NCBI RefSeq assembly: GCF_025148635.1
Contig: NZ_CP102269.1
Coordinates: 2,666,001 to 2,730,000, forward strand
Length of the DNA stretch: 64,000 bases
From: Butyricimonas virosa
GTDB taxonomy: Bacteria; Bacteroidota; Bacteroidia; Bacteroidales; Marinifilaceae
Direction of reading: 5' to 3'
Shown: piece after piece, positions 25,936 through 34,542 of the stretch
How positions within the stretch are numbered: the first letter of the stretch is position 1
How the letters are laid out: the number at the start of each line of letters is the position of its first letter
Made by a program: the position numbers and the translations under genes
Notes under the pieces: model-generated
Database searches by the model: none
The model's input: the letters and a program-made list of their open reading frames with translations, nothing else
What the model was told of the DNA's origin: nothing

Positions 25936-26094
25936 TATTTACGTGAGATGGTTTTCCGAATAGGTTTTATATGTTTTCGCAAACAGGAAAATTTTGTATT
26001 CCCCGTGATTTATATCCGCAAAGTTTGCGTTTCTAGTGAGAACTAGGAGAAAAAGAATGGAAATGTAATAGAGAAACTACCTTTTTCTCGAAGA

Positions 26095-26160
26095 TCATTC
26101 GAAGCTTACACGTGGCTTAGTCATCCCGTTATGGATGATCAACGTTTGAGCTTCGAATGA
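26095..26160. repeat. 66-bp nested inverted repeat
   Basis: Perfect outer arms TCATTCGAAGCT (26095-26106) and AGCTTCGAATGA (26149-26160) enclose a smaller hairpin TCATCC (26121-26126) / GGATGA (26133-26138). No T-tract follows on either strand, so it is not a standard terminator. It may be a REP-like element, a recombination site or the end of a decayed element. Confidence 0.6.
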
Positions 26161-26447
26161 GCTCTGAGTAAGGGGTAGTATTTGGAACTTATTTGTCCTT
26201 TATTTGGAATATATTTGTGTATAAATCCTAGGTTAGATGTTCTTTTTATTTTACCATTATTTGCAGGGTAACTTACTCCCATTTGTTTGGAGGCTAATAA
26301 ATAATTTGCAATAAAGGACACGGTTTGTACGTCAATGCAAATTATTTATATCTTTCGCTTGAAGATAATCTGCTGAATATAAGGATGTAGATAAGACAGA
26401 ATTATATTATATATATGTTTTTCATTACGGCTAAATTTGTTGGGTTG

Positions 26448-26482
26448 ACTTGCGCGGTCACTTGCTCTTTGACTTGCACGGT
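26448..26482 (+). repeat. Copies of 11-mer ACTTGCnnGGT
   Basis: ACTTGCGCGGT (26448-26458), a partial CACTTGC (26459-26465) and ACTTGCACGGT (26472-26482). The same 11-mer occurs as a direct tandem at 28204-28225, upstream of the RecQ fusion. Confidence 0.5.
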
Positions 26483-26559
26483 AATAACGGATTAGTGTTC
26501 AAGAAAAGTATTTATTGGTTTAAAATAGAGAAAGATGAGGGCATATCCAAACTTTTTTC

Positions 26560-26588
26560 TATCTTTGTAACCGCCGTAACTGTTACGG
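26560..26588 (+). promoter_or_regulatory. Promoter and palindromic operator of the DUF234 ATPase gene
   Basis: A full -7 box TATCTTTG (26560-26567) is followed at once by the perfect palindrome CCGTAAC-T-GTTACGG (26574-26588), which covers the expected start site of transcription. A repressor bound there would block initiation. No good -33 TTTG is visible. Confidence 0.5.
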
Positions 26589-26607
26589 AAATAACAAAGG
26601 TAAAAAC

Positions 26608-27930
26608 ATGAAGTTTTATAATAGAGCAAGTGAATTGGCAGAGTTGCAACGAATACAAAATTTATCGTTCAGCGACTATTCTCGTCTGACAGTAGTAACC
26701 GGAAGAAGAAGGATTGGTAAGACTAGCCTTATTATGAAGTCAGTTGAAGGCTTATCGACTATCTATCTGTTTGTTGGTCGTAAAAGCGAAGCAACGCTTT
26801 GCTCCGAATTTATTCCTATTATCAGTCAATCGCTTGATACTTTTATTCCTGCTGAAATACGCACCTTTCGGTCTTTGTTCCAATATCTAATGGAGTTGGC
26901 TTCGCGGAAACCGTTCAATCTTGTTATAGATGAATTTCAGGAGTTCTACAACATCAACGAATCGGTGTATAGCGATATGCAGAATATATGGGACACCTAT
27001 CGAAAGAAATCAAAAATGAATCTGATTGTATCCGGTTCTATTTATTCATTGATGCAGAAAATATTCCAGAACAATAAAGAGCCTCTATTCGGTAGAGCAG
27101 ACAATATCATCAAATTATCGGCTTTTGATTTAAACACGCTGAAAGAAATTATGCGTGATTACAATCCAAGTTACACCAATGATGATTTGCTTGCGCTCTA
27201 TACCTTTACAGGTGGAGTTCCTAAGTATGTTGAGTTGTTTTGCGACAACATCACATTGAACATAGACGAGATGATTTCATTTATGGTTCGGGAAAACTCT
27301 CCTTTTACCGATGAAGGGAAAAACCTGTTGATAGAAGAGTTTGGGAAAAACTATGCCACCTATTTCTCTATCCTGAGTGCCATTTCGGGCGGTGTCAATA
27401 CACAACCCGAAATAGAAACTGCATTAGGGGATAAAAGCATAGGCGGTCAAATCAAACGACTGATTGAAGATTACAACATTATTGTTCGTCAACGCCCAAT
27501 ATTGGCAAAAGAGGGAAGTCAAGCTGTTCGATATGAGATACAGGACAACTTTATTCGTTTTTGGTTCAATTATTTCGACCGTTATCGCTCCTTGATAGAG
27601 ATAAAGAACTTTATTGGTTTGCAGGCTATTATCAAATCAGACTACCCGACTTATTCGGGCATCATGCTGGAAAGATATTTCAAACAGCAGTTTGCTGAAA
27701 GTTTCCAGTACAGAGCCATTGGTTCATGGTGGGAACCTAAAGGTAATCAGAACGAAATTGATATTGTTGCTCTGAAATTGGAGAAAAATCAAGCAGTAGC
27801 AGCAGAAGTAAAGCGACAAAAGAAGAACTTCAAGCCAGAGTTCTTGGCAGCAAAAGTAGAGCATCTTAAGAATAAGTTATTGCCAAAATATCAGATTGAT
27901 AGGGTTTGCCTATCGTTGGAGGATATGTAG
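26608..27930 (+). CDS. Archaeal-type ATPase with DUF234 nuclease-like C-terminus
   Basis: The 440-residue protein is a P-loop ATPase of the pfam01637/COG1672 type: Walker A GRRRIGKTS (about 31-39), Walker B LVIDEFQEF (about 109-117), a sensor-like IVSGS, then a winged-helix region and a DUF234 C-terminus. The C-terminus has the PD-(D/E)xK-like signature EIDIVAL plus AAEVKRQ (about 377-400). Such proteins are widespread, single, mobile-looking genes in Bacteroidales and are often suspected of defence or toxin-like roles. None is proven. It has its own promoter with an operator-like palindrome. Confidence 0.8.
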   Translation: MKFYNRASELAELQRIQNLSFSDYSRLTVVTGRRRIGKTSLIMKSVEGLSTIYLFVGRKSEATLCSEFIPIISQSLDTFIPAEIRTFRSLFQYLMELASRKPFNLVIDEFQEFYNINESVYSDMQNIWDTYRKKSKMNLIVSGSIYSLMQKIFQNNKEPLFGRADNIIKLSAFDLNTLKEIMRDYNPSYTNDDLLALYTFTGGVPKYVELFCDNITLNIDEMISFMVRENSPFTDEGKNLLIEEFGKNYATYFSILSAISGGVNTQPEIETALGDKSIGGQIKRLIEDYNIIVRQRPILAKEGSQAVRYEIQDNFIRFWFNYFDRYRSLIEIKNFIGLQAIIKSDYPTYSGIMLERYFKQQFAESFQYRAIGSWWEPKGNQNEIDIVALKLEKNQAVAAEVKRQKKNFKPEFLAAKVEHLKNKLLPKYQIDRVCLSLEDM

Positions 27931-28203
27931 TGGTTATTGTGAACTCGTATATAGTTACCTTATCTGATTCTATAGTCATTTTTAAGCGGCTTTTATATTA
28001 ATTCAGAAAAGCTTGAAGCATAAAACAATCTCCAATTTGTGAGAAGCTTTCTCATAAATTGTCGTGTGTACAAATCATCAAATGTTCTTTCTGTTCATTA
28101 CTAAAAAAGCTATTGGAAAAAGTATATATCGTATGGCAGAACTTATCCATATTGCTATTGAATATTAGAATAAAACAAAAAGAAAGGAGATTTTTTGTTA
28201 TTT

Positions 28204-28225
28204 ACTTGCAGGGTACTTGCGGGGT
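28204..28225 (+). repeat. Tandem pair of 11-mer ACTTGCnnGGT
   Basis: Two head-to-tail copies differing by one base. They match the 11-mers found before the DUF234 ATPase gene and suggest a common repeated or recombination-derived sequence in these spacers. Confidence 0.55.
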
Positions 28226-28294
28226 AGCCTGTCTTTGGTATATTTAGTGGACTTGTTGATCAAGAATAAGAGTGTTATGTTAATGCTTTATTTT

Positions 28295-28326
28295 GTTGGA
28301 AATGATGTAATAGATTAATATATTTG
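28295..28326 (+). promoter_or_regulatory. Promoter of the RecQ-UvrD fusion gene
   Basis: GTTG (28295-28298) is followed after 20 bp by TATATTTG (28319-28326), a full -7 box. The predicted leader to the ATG at 28390 is about 57 nt. Confidence 0.4.
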
Positions 28327-28389
28327 TAAATTATCATTGTGGATTGGTAAAGAGATTTTTTGAATAGAAAATGTAAGTAAATATAGCTC

Positions 28390-31300
28390 ATGAGATCCAT
28401 AACCTTTTTTGACCTAGAGATAGATCCTAATAGTCATAAAATAGTTGACATCGGGAGTGTAAAAAGTAATGGAGAGATATTTCATTCTACTTTTATCAGT
28501 GATTTTGTCAATTTTTTAGATGGAACGGAGTATATATGCGGGCATAATATATTCAAACATGATTTGATATATATAGGAAAGGAAATACCGGGAGTGAACA
28601 ATTTCAATAGAATCGATACTCTTTACTTTTCACCGTTGTTATTTCCTGCTCAGCCATACCATAATCTGGTTAAAGATGACAAACTCGATCCGGAAAATTA
28701 TAACAATCCTCTTAATGATTCCATTAAAGCAAAGAATTTGTTTTATGACGAAGAAAATGCATTTAAGCAATTGGATGAAGAATTGAAGCAAATTTATTAT
28801 CTGCTTTTAAATGATATAGAAGAATTTTCTGCATTCTTTCGGTACATGGATTATTCTGTAAGTTTCTTGAATGTGGTAACTTTGATTCGACGGAAATTCC
28901 ATGGTGAAGTTTGTGATGAGGCTGATTTCGAATATTTCGTGCATCAATATCCGGTAGAACTTGCTTATTGTCTTGCTTTGATACACGCTCGAAGTCGTTA
29001 TTCAATAACGCCGCGTTGGGTGCTTAAAAATTATCCTGTGGTGGAGAATATCATGCACATGTTGCGAGGCAATCCTTGTTTAGCGGGATGTTCTTATTGT
29101 AGGCATTCACTGGATATTCATGGGGCATTAAAGCGTTATTTTAACTTTGACTCTTATAGGAAATATGCAGGAGAGGCTTTGCAGGAAAATGCCGTAAAAG
29201 CGGCAGTCGCCAATAAATCAATATTGGCGCTATTTCCAACAGGCGGGGGAAAGTCGTTGACGTTTCAAGTGCCGGCGCTTATGGCGGGAGAGAATGTGAA
29301 GGGACTAACGATTGTGATCTCTCCCTTGCAGTCGCTAATGAAAGACCAGGTGGATAATCTTGAGAAAAGTGGTATCACCGATGCCGTGACAATTAATGGT
29401 TTACTGGATCCGATTGAAAGGGCTAAATCTATCGAAAGGATAGAAAATGGCTCGGCTTGTATTTTGTATATCTCCCCGGAATCGTTACGTTCTAAAACGA
29501 TAGAGCGTTTACTACTTGGACGGAAAATCGCGCGGTTCGTGATTGACGAAGCACATTGTTTTTCGGTATGGGGACAGGATTTTCGACCGGATTATATGTA
29601 TATTGCGGACTTTATAAAGTTGATACAAAGGGAAAAACAACTCGATGACCCCATACCGATCTCGTGTTTTACAGCCACGGCAAAACAAAAAGTAATAGGA
29701 GATATAAAGACATATTTCAAGGATAGGCTTTCGGTAGAACTTGAACTTTTTGCTGCCAATACTTCAAGGACTAACCTTCATTATGAAGTTTATAATAATG
29801 GAAATGATGAAGAAAAGTACAATATGTTGCGCAATCTGTTAGAATCTAAAGATTGTCCGGTTATCGTGTACACGTCCAGAACTCACCGGGCAACTATGCT
29901 CGCACAACAACTTCGAGAGGATGGTTTTGATGCGAGAGCGTATCACGGGAAAATGGATATGAAGCAGAAAAAAGAAAATCAAGATGCTTTTATGGCGGGG
30001 AAAGTTAGAATCATCGTGGCTACGTCTGCCTTTGGTATGGGTGTTGATAAAAAGGATGTGGGGATGGTTATTCATTATGAGATTTCCGATTCTCTTGAGA
30101 ATTACGTGCAGGAAGCGGGAAGAGCGGGACGGGATGAAAATATAACGGCAGATTGTTATGTCTTGTTTAACGAACAGGATTTGGACAAGCATTTTACATT
30201 GCTTAATCAGACACGCTTGAACCAGAAAGAGATCCAACAAATATGGAAGGCTATTAAAAATCTTACCGGATTCAGGTCAAAGATATCTAATTCTGCATTG
30301 GAAATTGCCCGTAAAGCAGGTTGGGATGATAATCTGAATGAAATAGAAACACGAGTAAAATCTGCGATTGCGGCACTTGAGGAAGCGGGGTACTTGAAAC
30401 GAGGCCAGAATATGCCTAGGGTTTTCGCGAATAGTATTTTAACGAGAAATGCGGAAGAGGCTATCACGAAAATCAGAAACTCTTCCCGTTTTGATGATAA
30501 ACAAAAAGAACATGCGGTACGGATCATAAAGAAGCTGTTTTCGACGAGAAGCCGTAGGCATGTTAATGATGAGGTCGCTGAATCACGGGTTGATTATATT
30601 TCCGATCATTTGGGAATTGTACGGGAAGATGTGATCCACATTATAAATCTGATGCGTGAAGAGCAAATATTGGCAGATGCGAAGGATCTTACCGCTTTTA
30701 TAAAAAAAGGCGAAAAATCTAACCGCTCGATTTTAATACTTGAAACATATTGTAAAATAGAAAATTACCTGTTATCGGTCTTGGATGAAGAGGGAAACAC
30801 GTATAACCTAAAAGAACTAAATGAAGGAATAGCCGAGGGGCAGGATAAGAATGTTACTCCCGATAAAATAAAAACGATCATTAATTTTTGGGATATACAG
30901 AAATGGCTTAACCGGAAACGATATGATAATAGTAATTATTCTAAAAATCATATTGTTTTGGGACTTAAACAGCCTAAGAAGAGAATAGAGGAATGGTTGG
31001 AAAAGAGGCAACAGTTGGCAAAATTCATTTTAGAGTATATTTACGAGAAAAATAAAAAAATCATATTAGAATCTTTTAATGATGAGGTTTTAATAGAGTT
31101 TTCCGTTCTTGAACTGAAAGATGCGTACGAGAAACAGCGATCTCTTTTTAAAATGAATGTGGGGCTTGCTGACGTGGAAAATGCTTTGTTTTATCTTTCT
31201 CGTATTGAGGCTATTAAAATAGAAGGAGGATTCTTGGTTGTTTATAACAAGCTAACAATTGAGAGATTAGAGAAGAATAATTACAAACAGTACACGAGTA

Positions 31301-33204
31301 ATGATTACGGGAAACTCGATCAATTCTATAAAAATAAGACGGAACAGATCCATATTGTTGGGGAATATGCAAAAAAAATGATTAGCGGTTACAAAGAAGC
31401 TTTACAATTCGTGGATGATTATTTCCGTTTGAATCATGTTTCCTTTTTAAACAAATATTTTAGTAACAGCAGACAAAAAGAATTGACAAGGAATATCACT
31501 CCGACTAAATTTCAACAGCTTTTTGGAGAATTATCCACGGAACAATTGAAAATAATCAAAGACAATAAGTCTAAATATATTGTTGTTGCTGCGGGTCCGG
31601 GAAGCGGGAAAACGAGAGTGTTGGTACACAAATTAGCTTCATTGTTACTTATGGAGGATGTGAAACACGAACAATTACTGATGCTTACATTCTCCCGGGC
31701 TGCCGCAACCGAGTTCAAGAAACGGTTAATCAAACTGATCGGAAACGCCGCAAGTTTCGTTGAGATAAAAACATTTCATTCTTTTTGTTTCGATCTATTG
31801 GGATTTGTCGGTGATTTAGAAAAGTCCAAAAATATAGTTCGTGTTGCAACCGAAAAAATAAGAAGCAGGGAGGCAGACTTGTGTAAGATCACCAAAACGG
31901 TATTGGTGATTGATGAGGCTCAAGATATGAACAGTGATGAATTTTCCCTGGTGGAAACCTTGATGGATTTTAATGAAGAGATGCGTGTTATTGCCGTGGG
32001 CGATGATGATCAGAATATTTATGGGTTCAGGGATACAGATTCGAAATATCTGAAAGAATTGATTACAAGGAAAGGTGCTATTAAATATGAATTGATCGAA
32101 AATTATCGGAGTAAAAACAATTTGGTATTATTTTCAAATGAATTTGTGGGGCGTATCCGGGATAGATTAAAGAAGGAATCTATTGTTGCTGTTCAACCTG
32201 ATAATGGGGATATACGAATCACTTATTATAAGAATACCGATAATCTTATTGTTCCCTTGGTCGAGGAGGTATATGACACAGGGCTTGCGGGTACAACTTG
32301 TGTGCTCACGAAAAAGAATGAGGATGCGGCGCAAATTGCGGGGTTGTTGTTGAGAAAAGGTTTACGTGCTAAGCTTATTCAGTCTAATGATCGATTTAAT
32401 TTATATGATTTGCAAGAGATAAGGTATTTTGTTGAGCAACTTTATTCGGAATTTTATACTCCTAAAATAAGTGATGGTAAATGGACGTATGCTAAACAGG
32501 AGTTACAAAAGAAGTATGGGAAGAGTTCCAAAATTGAAATTGTTAATAGACTTATCAAAGATTTTGAGGAAACAAATAAATCCAGCAGATATAAATCGGA
32601 TTTAGATTTGTTTATAAGAGAATCCAAACTTGAAGACTTTTTGGAACAAGATGATGAGACTATTTTTGTGTCGACCATGCATAAAGCGAAAGGAAGGGAA
32701 TTTGACAATATTTTCTTGCATTTGGAGGATTTCACCCTCGCCTCTGATGAAGAAAAAAGATTGCTTTACGTGGCTATGACTAGGGCGAAACGAAATCTTT
32801 ACATTCATACGAACAAGCCATATTGGAATCATGTAGATATGAAAACTATTCAGAAAATGGAGAATTGTAATGCGTATGGTGTACCCGATGAATTATGTCT
32901 GCATTTAGGGCATAAAGATGTTTGGTTGGATTTTTTTCGTAATAAACAACGATACATTAGTGGTTTGATGAGTGGCGATGAATTGGTATTTGAGGGGGAT
33001 ACTTGTTTTACAGTTCAAAAGGACCCCGTACTGAAATTTTCAACGAATTTCGGAGAGAAGTTAGAAGTGTTGCAACAAAAAGGATATATGCTTAAAACGA
33101 TTAAGGTTAACTTTATTGTGTATTGGAAATGTGATGAGAATAAGGAAGTAAAAATCATACTTCCGGAACTCATCTTGAAAAAAATTTTCATAGGTGGGGG
33201 ATAA
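28390..33204 (+). CDS. Exonuclease-RecQ-UvrD fusion helicase
   Basis: The 1604-residue protein joins three modules. Residues 1-70 look like a DnaQ/DEDD 3'-5' exonuclease start (FFDLEID, CGHNIFKHD). A RecQ helicase follows: Walker A PTGGGKS (about 282), DEAHCFSVWGQDFRPDY (about 383), and QEAGRAGRD (about 577). The C-terminal half is a UvrD/Rep-type helicase: GPGSGKT (about 1067), DEAQDMNSDE (about 1177), DDDQNIYGF (about 1213), MHKAKGREFD (about 1427) and VAMTRAKRNL (about 1457). Two opposite-type motors in one chain suggest processing of branched or invading DNA. It lies 99 bp before the SIR2-HerA pair on the same strand. A role in defence is inferred from context. Confidence 0.88.
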   Translation: MRSITFFDLEIDPNSHKIVDIGSVKSNGEIFHSTFISDFVNFLDGTEYICGHNIFKHDLIYIGKEIPGVNNFNRIDTLYFSPLLFPAQPYHNLVKDDKLDPENYNNPLNDSIKAKNLFYDEENAFKQLDEELKQIYYLLLNDIEEFSAFFRYMDYSVSFLNVVTLIRRKFHGEVCDEADFEYFVHQYPVELAYCLALIHARSRYSITPRWVLKNYPVVENIMHMLRGNPCLAGCSYCRHSLDIHGALKRYFNFDSYRKYAGEALQENAVKAAVANKSILALFPTGGGKSLTFQVPALMAGENVKGLTIVISPLQSLMKDQVDNLEKSGITDAVTINGLLDPIERAKSIERIENGSACILYISPESLRSKTIERLLLGRKIARFVIDEAHCFSVWGQDFRPDYMYIADFIKLIQREKQLDDPIPISCFTATAKQKVIGDIKTYFKDRLSVELELFAANTSRTNLHYEVYNNGNDEEKYNMLRNLLESKDCPVIVYTSRTHRATMLAQQLREDGFDARAYHGKMDMKQKKENQDAFMAGKVRIIVATSAFGMGVDKKDVGMVIHYEISDSLENYVQEAGRAGRDENITADCYVLFNEQDLDKHFTLLNQTRLNQKEIQQIWKAIKNLTGFRSKISNSALEIARKAGWDDNLNEIETRVKSAIAALEEAGYLKRGQNMPRVFANSILTRNAEEAITKIRNSSRFDDKQKEHAVRIIKKLFSTRSRRHVNDEVAESRVDYISDHLGIVREDVIHIINLMREEQILADAKDLTAFIKKGEKSNRSILILETYCKIENYLLSVLDEEGNTYNLKELNEGIAEGQDKNVTPDKIKTIINFWDIQKWLNRKRYDNSNYSKNHIVLGLKQPKKRIEEWLEKRQQLAKFILEYIYEKNKKIILESFNDEVLIEFSVLELKDAYEKQRSLFKMNVGLADVENALFYLSRIEAIKIEGGFLVVYNKLTIERLEKNNYKQYTSNDYGKLDQFYKNKTEQIHIVGEYAKKMISGYKEALQFVDDYFRLNHVSFLNKYFSNSRQKELTRNITPTKFQQLFGELSTEQLKIIKDNKSKYIVVAAGPGSGKTRVLVHKLASLLLMEDVKHEQLLMLTFSRAAATEFKKRLIKLIGNAASFVEIKTFHSFCFDLLGFVGDLEKSKNIVRVATEKIRSREADLCKITKTVLVIDEAQDMNSDEFSLVETLMDFNEEMRVIAVGDDDQNIYGFRDTDSKYLKELITRKGAIKYELIENYRSKNNLVLFSNEFVGRIRDRLKKESIVAVQPDNGDIRITYYKNTDNLIVPLVEEVYDTGLAGTTCVLTKKNEDAAQIAGLLLRKGLRAKLIQSNDRFNLYDLQEIRYFVEQLYSEFYTPKISDGKWTYAKQELQKKYGKSSKIEIVNRLIKDFEETNKSSRYKSDLDLFIRESKLEDFLEQDDETIFVSTMHKAKGREFDNIFLHLEDFTLASDEEKRLLYVAMTRAKRNLYIHTNKPYWNHVDMKTIQKMENCNAYGVPDELCLHLGHKDVWLDFFRNKQRYISGLMSGDELVFEGDTCFTVQKDPVLKFSTNFGEKLEVLQQKGYMLKTIKVNFIVYWKCDENKEVKIILPELILKKIFIGGG

Positions 33205-33303
33205 TTATAATGAGACTCTAGTAACACAAAATTGTGGACACTCTTTAGAAAATTAATCAGTCGCATTATTTGAAAATAATAAATGATTTAATTTCTTTCA
33301 AAT

Positions 33304-34542
33304 ATGGAAAAATATTTATTTATAAATGGCTCAGAGAGCGTGCTGGTGCAAAAAGATAAAGATGATAAGGTTAACAACGTCTATATTGATGGAAAGATCG
33401 TTGATGAAGACCGATTTAAAGATGCTTTAACAGATAAAGAAGCATTTGCAAAACAGGCTCAAAGAAATAAGTATCAGAAGTTTTTGAATAAACAATTCGA
33501 AAATTTAATAATTCTTACAGGGGCGGGCTCTTCTGTAGGCATAGGAGCTAATGATGAGAATGGAAAAAAGAAAGAAGGACGGCTTCTTAGTCATTTATGG
33601 GATGATGTAGAAATGAAATATACCAAAGAGAAACTTAAGAAATTTTGTGCATTAGTCCATTATACTGCAAAAGATTCAAAAGGTGAGTATGTAAAAAACT
33701 TAGAAAGTCTATTGTCAATGGCTAATGCTGCAAAAGAATATGTTACTGATAAGGATATTGACATTAAAACAATGATAGATGAAATACAGCAACTCATAAA
33801 AGAGAGTTGTGAATTGGTTCTGCCTGATGATGCACCTCATTTACCATTTCTTGAAAAAATAACAAAAAGAAAAGTAACCTTGCCTCGTGTAAAAATATTT
33901 ACTTTAAATTATGACACGTTATTTGAACAAGCTGCATTAAAGAAAAATTTTACACTCATAGATGGGTTCTCCTTTTCATTCCCGCGCTATTTTAGTGGAA
34001 GAAATTTCGATTATGATATTGTATTACGCAATAGTAGCAGAGTAAAGGAAGAAGATAATTTTGTTACAAGGGTCCTTCATTTGTATAAACCACATGGGTC
34101 TGTTGATTGGGAAAAAACGGATAGAGGAATTAAGCAGTCAGAGAAAGTGAATAAGGCTTTGATGATTTATCCTAAAGATAGTAAATATGAAAGTTCTTAC
34201 GAACAGCCTTTTTTCGAAATGATGGCTCGCTTTCAACAAAGTCTCCGTAAAGAAAACGTGATGTTGGTTTGTATAGGATTCAGTTTTAATGACAAGCATA
34301 TTGTAACTGTTATTCAAGAAGCATTGGAGCAGAATCCCAGTTTTCAGATAATGGTAGTAAATAGAAGTATCAAAGAAAAGGGTTCTTTAAAATGGCTCTA
34401 TGATTTATCTTTTAAGCATTCCAATATCTGCCTTGTAAGCGAAGAATTTAAAGAATTTGCAGAAAATTATCCTGATTTACAAACATATAATCAAGATGAA
34501 TATCGTGCTATTAAAATTAACTTGTCTGAAAGCCATGAATAG
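33304..34542 (+). CDS. SIR2-family NADase, effector of a SIR2-HerA defence pair
   Basis: The 412-residue protein has an N-terminal extension (about 1-65) and a SIR2 Rossmann domain: LTGAGSSVGIG (about 71-81), FTLNYDTLFE (Asn about 201), KPHGSVDWE (His about 262) and VCIGFSFND (about 320). In known SIR2-HerA systems the SIR2 subunit depletes NAD+ or cuts DNA on phage infection and forms a large complex with HerA. The HerA gene overlaps its 3' end by 8 bp, which indicates translational coupling. The catalytic Asn and His are present, so it looks active. Confidence 0.88.
   Translation: MEKYLFINGSESVLVQKDKDDKVNNVYIDGKIVDEDRFKDALTDKEAFAKQAQRNKYQKFLNKQFENLIILTGAGSSVGIGANDENGKKKEGRLLSHLWDDVEMKYTKEKLKKFCALVHYTAKDSKGEYVKNLESLLSMANAAKEYVTDKDIDIKTMIDEIQQLIKESCELVLPDDAPHLPFLEKITKRKVTLPRVKIFTLNYDTLFEQAALKKNFTLIDGFSFSFPRYFSGRNFDYDIVLRNSSRVKEEDNFVTRVLHLYKPHGSVDWEKTDRGIKQSEKVNKALMIYPKDSKYESSYEQPFFEMMARFQQSLRKENVMLVCIGFSFNDKHIVTVIQEALEQNPSFQIMVVNRSIKEKGSLKWLYDLSFKHSNICLVSEEFKEFAENYPDLQTYNQDEYRAIKINLSESHE

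Larger units (their letters stand above)
25936..26607. other. Gene-free 670-bp spacer with palindrome, short repeats and promoter
   Basis: No credible gene is present; a 60-residue open frame on the minus strand (26139-26321) has no family features. The spacer separates the peptide import operon from the defence-like island. It contains a nested palindrome (26095-26160), copies of an 11-mer ACTTGCnnGGT (26448-26482), and the promoter and operator-like palindrome of the next gene (26560-26588). Confidence 0.5.
27931..28389. other. Gene-free spacer with tandem 11-mer and promoter
   Basis: About 460 AT-rich bases without a supported gene. Two adjacent 11-mers, ACTTGCAGGGT and ACTTGCGGGGT (28204-28225), match the copies at 26448-26482. 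A promoter for the RecQ fusion lies at 28295-28326. Confidence 0.5.

Noticed and set aside
26139..26321. 60-residue open frame on the minus strand
   Set aside because: Short, no family features, and it overlaps the nested palindrome.
28059..28247. 62-residue open frame before the RecQ fusion
   Set aside because: Composition is typical of AT-rich non-coding DNA and its end runs through the tandem 11-mers.
34457..34534. Earlier start of the HerA gene
   Set aside because: It lies within the SIR2 coding region in another frame and adds sequence unlike a HAS-barrel; 34535 gives the usual short overlap.
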